From Allokutzneria sp. A3M-2-11 16 (lineage in GTDB: Bacteria; Actinomycetota; Actinomycetes; Mycobacteriales; Pseudonocardiaceae): a stretch of DNA of 64,000 bases. The notes below the pieces were generated by a model. The model was not told where the DNA came from. It worked only from the letters and a program-made list of their open reading frames with translations, and ran no database searches. Location: the NCBI RefSeq assembly GCF_024213555.1, contig NZ_JANAVO010000001.1:3472001-3536000 (forward strand), written 5' to 3'. Shown piece after piece: positions 61,074-64,000 of the stretch (the stretch's first letter is position 1; each line of letters begins with the position of its first letter). Position numbers and translations under genes: made by a program.

Positions 61074-61811
61074 GTGAGCCTGTATCGCGACACCGGTGTG
61101 GTGCTGCGGGTGCAGAAGCTGGGTGAGGCCGACCGCATCATCACGCTGCTGTCCCGCCAGCACGGCAAGGTGCGCGCCGCCGCCAAAGGCGTGCGCCGCA
61201 CCAGCTCCCGGTTCGGCGCGCGGCTGGAGCCGTTCTGCCACGTCGACGTGCAGTTCTACACGGGGCGGACCCTCGACGTCGTCACTCAGGTGGAGACGGT
61301 GGACGCCTTCGGGCCCGGGATCGTCGGCGACTACCCGCGCTACACGGCCGCCTGCGCGGTGCTGGAGACCGCGGACCGGCTCAGCGCCGAGGAGGGTGAA
61401 CCTGCGCTCCGGCTGTACCTGCTCGTCGTCGGCGCGCTGCGGGCGCTGGCCGGACGGGAGCGCGACGCCGCCCTCGTACTGGACGCTTTCCTGTTGCGCG
61501 CCATGGCTTTCGCGGGTTGGGCGCCTGCTGTCTCCGAGTGCGCGCGCTGCGGTACGCCCGGCCCGCACCGGTCGTTCAGCGTGCCGGTCGGCGGCGCGGT
61601 CTGCGGCGGTTGCCGTCCCGCGGGCGCGGCCAAGCCCGTCCCGGACACCTTCCGGATGCTCGACGCGCTCCAGCACGGCGACTGGCCGGTCGCGGAGAGC
61701 ATGCCCAACACGATCCGCCGGGAGAGCAGCGGCCTGATCGCCGCACACCTCCAGTGGCACCTGGAACGGCAGTTGCGGTCGCTCCCCCTGGTCGAACGGC
61801 AGCGGGTATGA
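61074..61811 (+). CDS. recO: DNA repair protein RecO
   Basis: A 245-residue RecO: N-terminal OB fold (SLYRDTGVVLRVQKLGEADRIITLLSRQHGKVRAAAKGVRR) and a helical zinc-binding domain with CARCGTPG and CGGC. RecO loads RecA with RecR during recombination repair. The GTG at 61074 gives the conserved SLYRD start with GGGAG nine bases upstream; a GTG at 61071 is also in frame. Its stop overlaps the next start (ATGA). Confidence 0.93.
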   Translation: MSLYRDTGVVLRVQKLGEADRIITLLSRQHGKVRAAAKGVRRTSSRFGARLEPFCHVDVQFYTGRTLDVVTQVETVDAFGPGIVGDYPRYTAACAVLETADRLSAEEGEPALRLYLLVVGALRALAGRERDAALVLDAFLLRAMAFAGWAPAVSECARCGTPGPHRSFSVPVGGAVCGGCRPAGAAKPVPDTFRMLDALQHGDWPVAESMPNTIRRESSGLIAAHLQWHLERQLRSLPLVERQRV

Positions 61812-62407
61812 CCATTCGTCCTTACCGCCCAAGCGATTTCGACGCCGTGCACCTCATCTGCCTGGCCACCGCGAACGCGGGGGTGCCGATGACGGGGCTG
61901 CCGGACCCGGACATCGTCGGCCACTGCTTCGCCGATCCCTACGTCACCTTCGAACCCGAGTTGGCCTTCGTCTACGAGGATGGGGAAGGTGTCGCGGGCT
62001 ACGTGATCGCGGCGTTGGACACGACGGCCTTCGAGAACCGTTGGCGCGCCGAGTGGTCGCCGAGGTTCATCGAGAGCCACCCGCCGCCCTCGGTCTCCGC
62101 CGAACCCGAGGCGGACGCGTGGCTGCGCGAGTTCCTGCACAACCCGTCGTCCCCGGCCGCGACGGACTTCTCCGACTACCCCTCGCACCTGCACATCGAC
62201 CTGCTGGCGCGGGCGAGGGGAGCCGGACGCGGCCGCGAGCTGCTGGCCGTGCTCTTCGAAGCCTTGCGCGCCAAGGGTTCCCCGGGTGTGCACCTATTGG
62301 TCGGCCGGAACAACCCGGGTGCGGTCGCGTTCTACCGCACGGTCGGCTTCACCGAGCTGACCACGTCGGTGCCGGGCATAGCGGCCTTCGGCATGCGGCT
62401 GGACTAG
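61808..62407 (+). CDS. GNAT-family N-acetyltransferase
   Basis: A 199-residue acetyltransferase. MTIRPYRPSDFDAVHLIC begins the fold, LHIDLLARARGAGRGRELLAVLFEAL is the acetyl-CoA loop region (motif A: RxxGxGRxL-type), and LLVGRNNPGAVAFYRTVGF is motif B. The substrate is unknown; relatives acylate amino groups of peptides or sugars. Translation is coupled to recO. Its stop overlaps the convergent peptidase stop by 4 bases (CTAG). Confidence 0.9.
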   Translation: MTIRPYRPSDFDAVHLICLATANAGVPMTGLPDPDIVGHCFADPYVTFEPELAFVYEDGEGVAGYVIAALDTTAFENRWRAEWSPRFIESHPPPSVSAEPEADAWLREFLHNPSSPAATDFSDYPSHLHIDLLARARGAGRGRELLAVLFEALRAKGSPGVHLLVGRNNPGAVAFYRTVGFTELTTSVPGIAAFGMRLD

Positions 62408-63132
62408 AGCCGCCGCACGTCCAGCGCGGTCTCGCTGACCTTGCCGTCCGCGTCGCGCTCGACGACGTAGGCACCGGAGTTCTTGCGCTCCGCCAACGCT
62501 TCCACGAGTTCCGTGCCCCGGTAGAGCAGGCCCGCGCCATCGTCGGTGCAGTAGGTCAGGCCCAGCTCCCCGGACGCGACGCCCGCGTGCACCAGTGGCC
62601 GCCGCCGCTTCTCGGAGTCGTAGTGGACCCCGTTGTGGAACGGCAGGAAACCCAGGCCGTTGTTGACCAAACGCAGCTCCGGGCCGAAGGAGTCGGTCGG
62701 CCCGCCCTGGTGCCAGCAGATCGAACCCGCCGACACACCGGCCAGCACGACTCCGCGCTGCCACGCCTCGCGCAGCACCTCGTCCACGCCGTGCAGCCGC
62801 CACAGCGCGAGCAGGTTGGCCACCGAACCGCCGTGCACCCACACCACGTCGCAGCCGAGCACGAACTCGCGCAGGTCGCCGGTCGGCGGCATCGGGAACA
62901 GGTTGAGGTGGCTGGCCCGATAGCCCGCGAGGTCTGCGGCCTCGGAGAAGTCGGCGTTCCACGTGCGCTGGTCACCCGAGGCGGTGCCGATCTGGCAGAT
63001 CCGCGGCGCGCGCCCGCTCACCCCGGCCAGTTCCACGGCGTGGTGCACCAGCGGCGCGAGCTCGATGCGGGTGCGATGACCTGCGAGGTAACCACCCGAG
63101 GTGGCGAGGATCGTCGGCTGTTCAGCGGGCAT
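62404..63132 (-). CDS. Peptidase E-like serine peptidase, family S51
   Basis: A 242-residue protein. The catalytic serine is in GVVLAGVSAGSICWH and the conserved VWVHGGSVANLLALWR, and a late HNGVHYDSE segment follows, features of peptidase family S51 (dipeptidase E, cyanophycinase). Asp-dipeptidase activity is plausible but unproven. It has no signal peptide, so it is probably cytoplasmic. ATG at 63132. Confidence 0.88.
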   Translation of the reverse strand: MPAEQPTILATSGGYLAGHRTRIELAPLVHHAVELAGVSGRAPRICQIGTASGDQRTWNADFSEAADLAGYRASHLNLFPMPPTGDLREFVLGCDVVWVHGGSVANLLALWRLHGVDEVLREAWQRGVVLAGVSAGSICWHQGGPTDSFGPELRLVNNGLGFLPFHNGVHYDSEKRRRPLVHAGVASGELGLTYCTDDGAGLLYRGTELVEALAERKNSGAYVVERDADGKVSETALDVRRL

Positions 63133-63186
63133 GGACCGATCCTGCCACCCGGACCCGGCCGATGCGGAGAGCGTTCCTCTGTCACC

Positions 63187-63873
63187 ATGGAGGCCGTGAC
63201 GGAACCGGCTACGAGGAAACGTCCCAGCCGGGCGCGCTGGGTGCGGCGGGCCCTGTTCGGCGCCTTCCTGATCGCGGGGCTCGTCGTCGGCGGCACGGCC
63301 GCAAGGATCTGGCAGGTGGCGCGGCTGGACGACCAGCGCCCCGCCGATGTCGTCGTCGTCCTCGGTGCCGCCCAGTACAACGGCAAGCCCTCCGAAGTGC
63401 TCGAAGCGCGTCTCGTGCACGCGCAGCGCCTCTACGCCCGCGGGGTGGCGAAGACCATCGTCACGGTCGGCGGCGCGCGCGAAGGGGACGCGTTCAGCGA
63501 AGCCGAGGCGGGCAAACGATGGCTGCTCGGCACCAGCACGCGCACGGGCACCGCGAAGGAACCGTTGCCGTCGGACCACGTGGTGGCGCTGACCACCGGC
63601 TCGGACACCCTCGGCAGCATCCGCGCGGTCGCCGACGAGGCGAAGGCGCAGGGCTGGAACAGCGCGGTGATCGTCAGCGATCCGTGGCACTCGCTGCGCT
63701 CGCGGACCATGGCGCAGGACTTCGGCCTGGCCGCGTGGGCCTCGCCGACCCGCAGAGGCCCCATCGTCCAGACCAGGGAAACGCAGTTCAACTACATCGT
63801 CCGGGAAACCGGCGCGCTGCTCTACTACCGCCTCACCCACGCCCCCGCCAACGACCACACGGGCCTGGGCTGA
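63187..63873 (+). CDS. YdcF-like (DUF218) membrane-anchored protein
   Basis: A 228-residue protein with one N-terminal helix (residues ~22-42) and a DUF218 domain: DVVVVLGAAQYNGKPSEVLEARLVHAQRLYARGVAKTIVTVGGAREGD, TTGSDTLGSIRAVADEAKAQGWNSAVIVSDPWHSLRS. Related ElyC/SanA proteins act in envelope integrity in Gram-negatives; an envelope role is inferred. ATG at 63187; a GTG at 63196 is possible. It is followed by repeat family A copy 3. Confidence 0.88.
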   Translation: MEAVTEPATRKRPSRARWVRRALFGAFLIAGLVVGGTAARIWQVARLDDQRPADVVVVLGAAQYNGKPSEVLEARLVHAQRLYARGVAKTIVTVGGAREGDAFSEAEAGKRWLLGTSTRTGTAKEPLPSDHVVALTTGSDTLGSIRAVADEAKAQGWNSAVIVSDPWHSLRSRTMAQDFGLAAWASPTRRGPIVQTRETQFNYIVRETGALLYYRLTHAPANDHTGLG

Positions 63874-63899
63874 GCCTCCCGTCCCAGCCGGGTTGGCCG

Positions 63900-64000
63900 G
63901 TCTTCAAGTACCGCGAACCCCACCGCCAGCGATCGCAAACCGCCCCATTCCTCCCGGGTATGACGTCGTTCGCGACCGCTGGAAGAGGGGTGGGGCGTAC
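63900..64000. repeat. Palindromic repeat family A, copy 3 (cut by window edge)
   Basis: The element starts GTCTTCAAGTACC at 63900. It contains a hairpin CCAGCG-TCGC with GCGA-CGCTGG and runs to the window end in GGGGCGTAC, which should continue TTGAAGAC. It lies 26 bases past a plus-strand gene, as copy 1 does. Confidence 0.85.

Overview
The DNA is very GC-rich, uses many GTG and some TTG starts, and packs genes into operons with ATGA, GTGA or TGATG stop/start overlaps. A Streptomyces-type conservon, subtilisin-inhibitor proteins, S-box and ykkC-type leaders and a sulfur operon with a peptide leader point to an actinomycete. The core gene content parallels Mycobacterium (holA, rpsT, lepA, sir/cysH, hemW, hrcA, dnaJ2, rsmE, phoH, ybeY, a Rv2366c-like gene, era, recO, uppS, zur, smtB, glyS). 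My inference is a member of the Pseudonocardiaceae. This is a chromosomal core region with accessory genes between conserved blocks; no transposase, prophage, CRISPR array, rRNA or tRNA was seen.

Layout. 0-16.5 kb: end of comEC, SAM-riboswitch-controlled thrC, holA, two secreted SSI-type protease inhibitors, an ECF sigma factor, rpsT, a secreted GH3 glycosidase, a TSUP transporter, a secreted lipase, an SPFH/ribbon-helix-helix pair, an EamA transporter behind a guanidine-I-type riboswitch, a methyltransferase, lepA, a PH-domain membrane protein and a small HD hydrolase. 16.5-22.5 kb: a structured untranslated stretch, then a six-gene conservon (sensor kinase, roadblock, DUF742, GTPase, two P450s lacking the ExxR arginine). 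22.5-33.3 kb: nitronate monooxygenase, amino acid permease, MOSC and DsbA-like proteins, a LuxR regulator, an MDR oxidoreductase, a secreted RNase with its barstar inhibitor, a YtrA-type regulator with its membrane partner, an enoyl-CoA hydratase and two paralogous secreted proteins.

33.3-41.8 kb: a ten-gene minus-strand assimilatory sulfur operon: leader peptide, sir, a 53-residue zinc-ribbon protein, cysH, cysD, cysN, a lipoprotein/ATPase/permease sulfur ABC transporter, a sirohydrochlorin chelatase that probably serves the siroheme enzyme, and a 31-residue membrane peptide. 41.8-51.5 kb: hemW, hrcA-dnaJ2-rsmE, a HIT protein, phoH interrupted by a class 3 intein with a LAGLIDADG endonuclease, ybeY, a CBS/CorC membrane protein and a cytidine-deaminase-fold protein.

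51.5-64 kb: an AbiEi-like gene, glyS, and a zinc-related neighbourhood (His/Cys-rich metallothionein-like protein, SmtB-type ArsR, Zur, DUF318 permease, TIGR03943 protein), then uppS, a thioredoxin-like [2Fe-2S] protein, era, recO, an acetyltransferase, an S51 peptidase and a YdcF-like protein. Two families of palindromic repeats sit at gene 3' ends: three copies of a 100-120 bp element (near 15.4, 31.7 and 63.9 kb) and two copies of a 63 bp element (54.7 and 56.6 kb).
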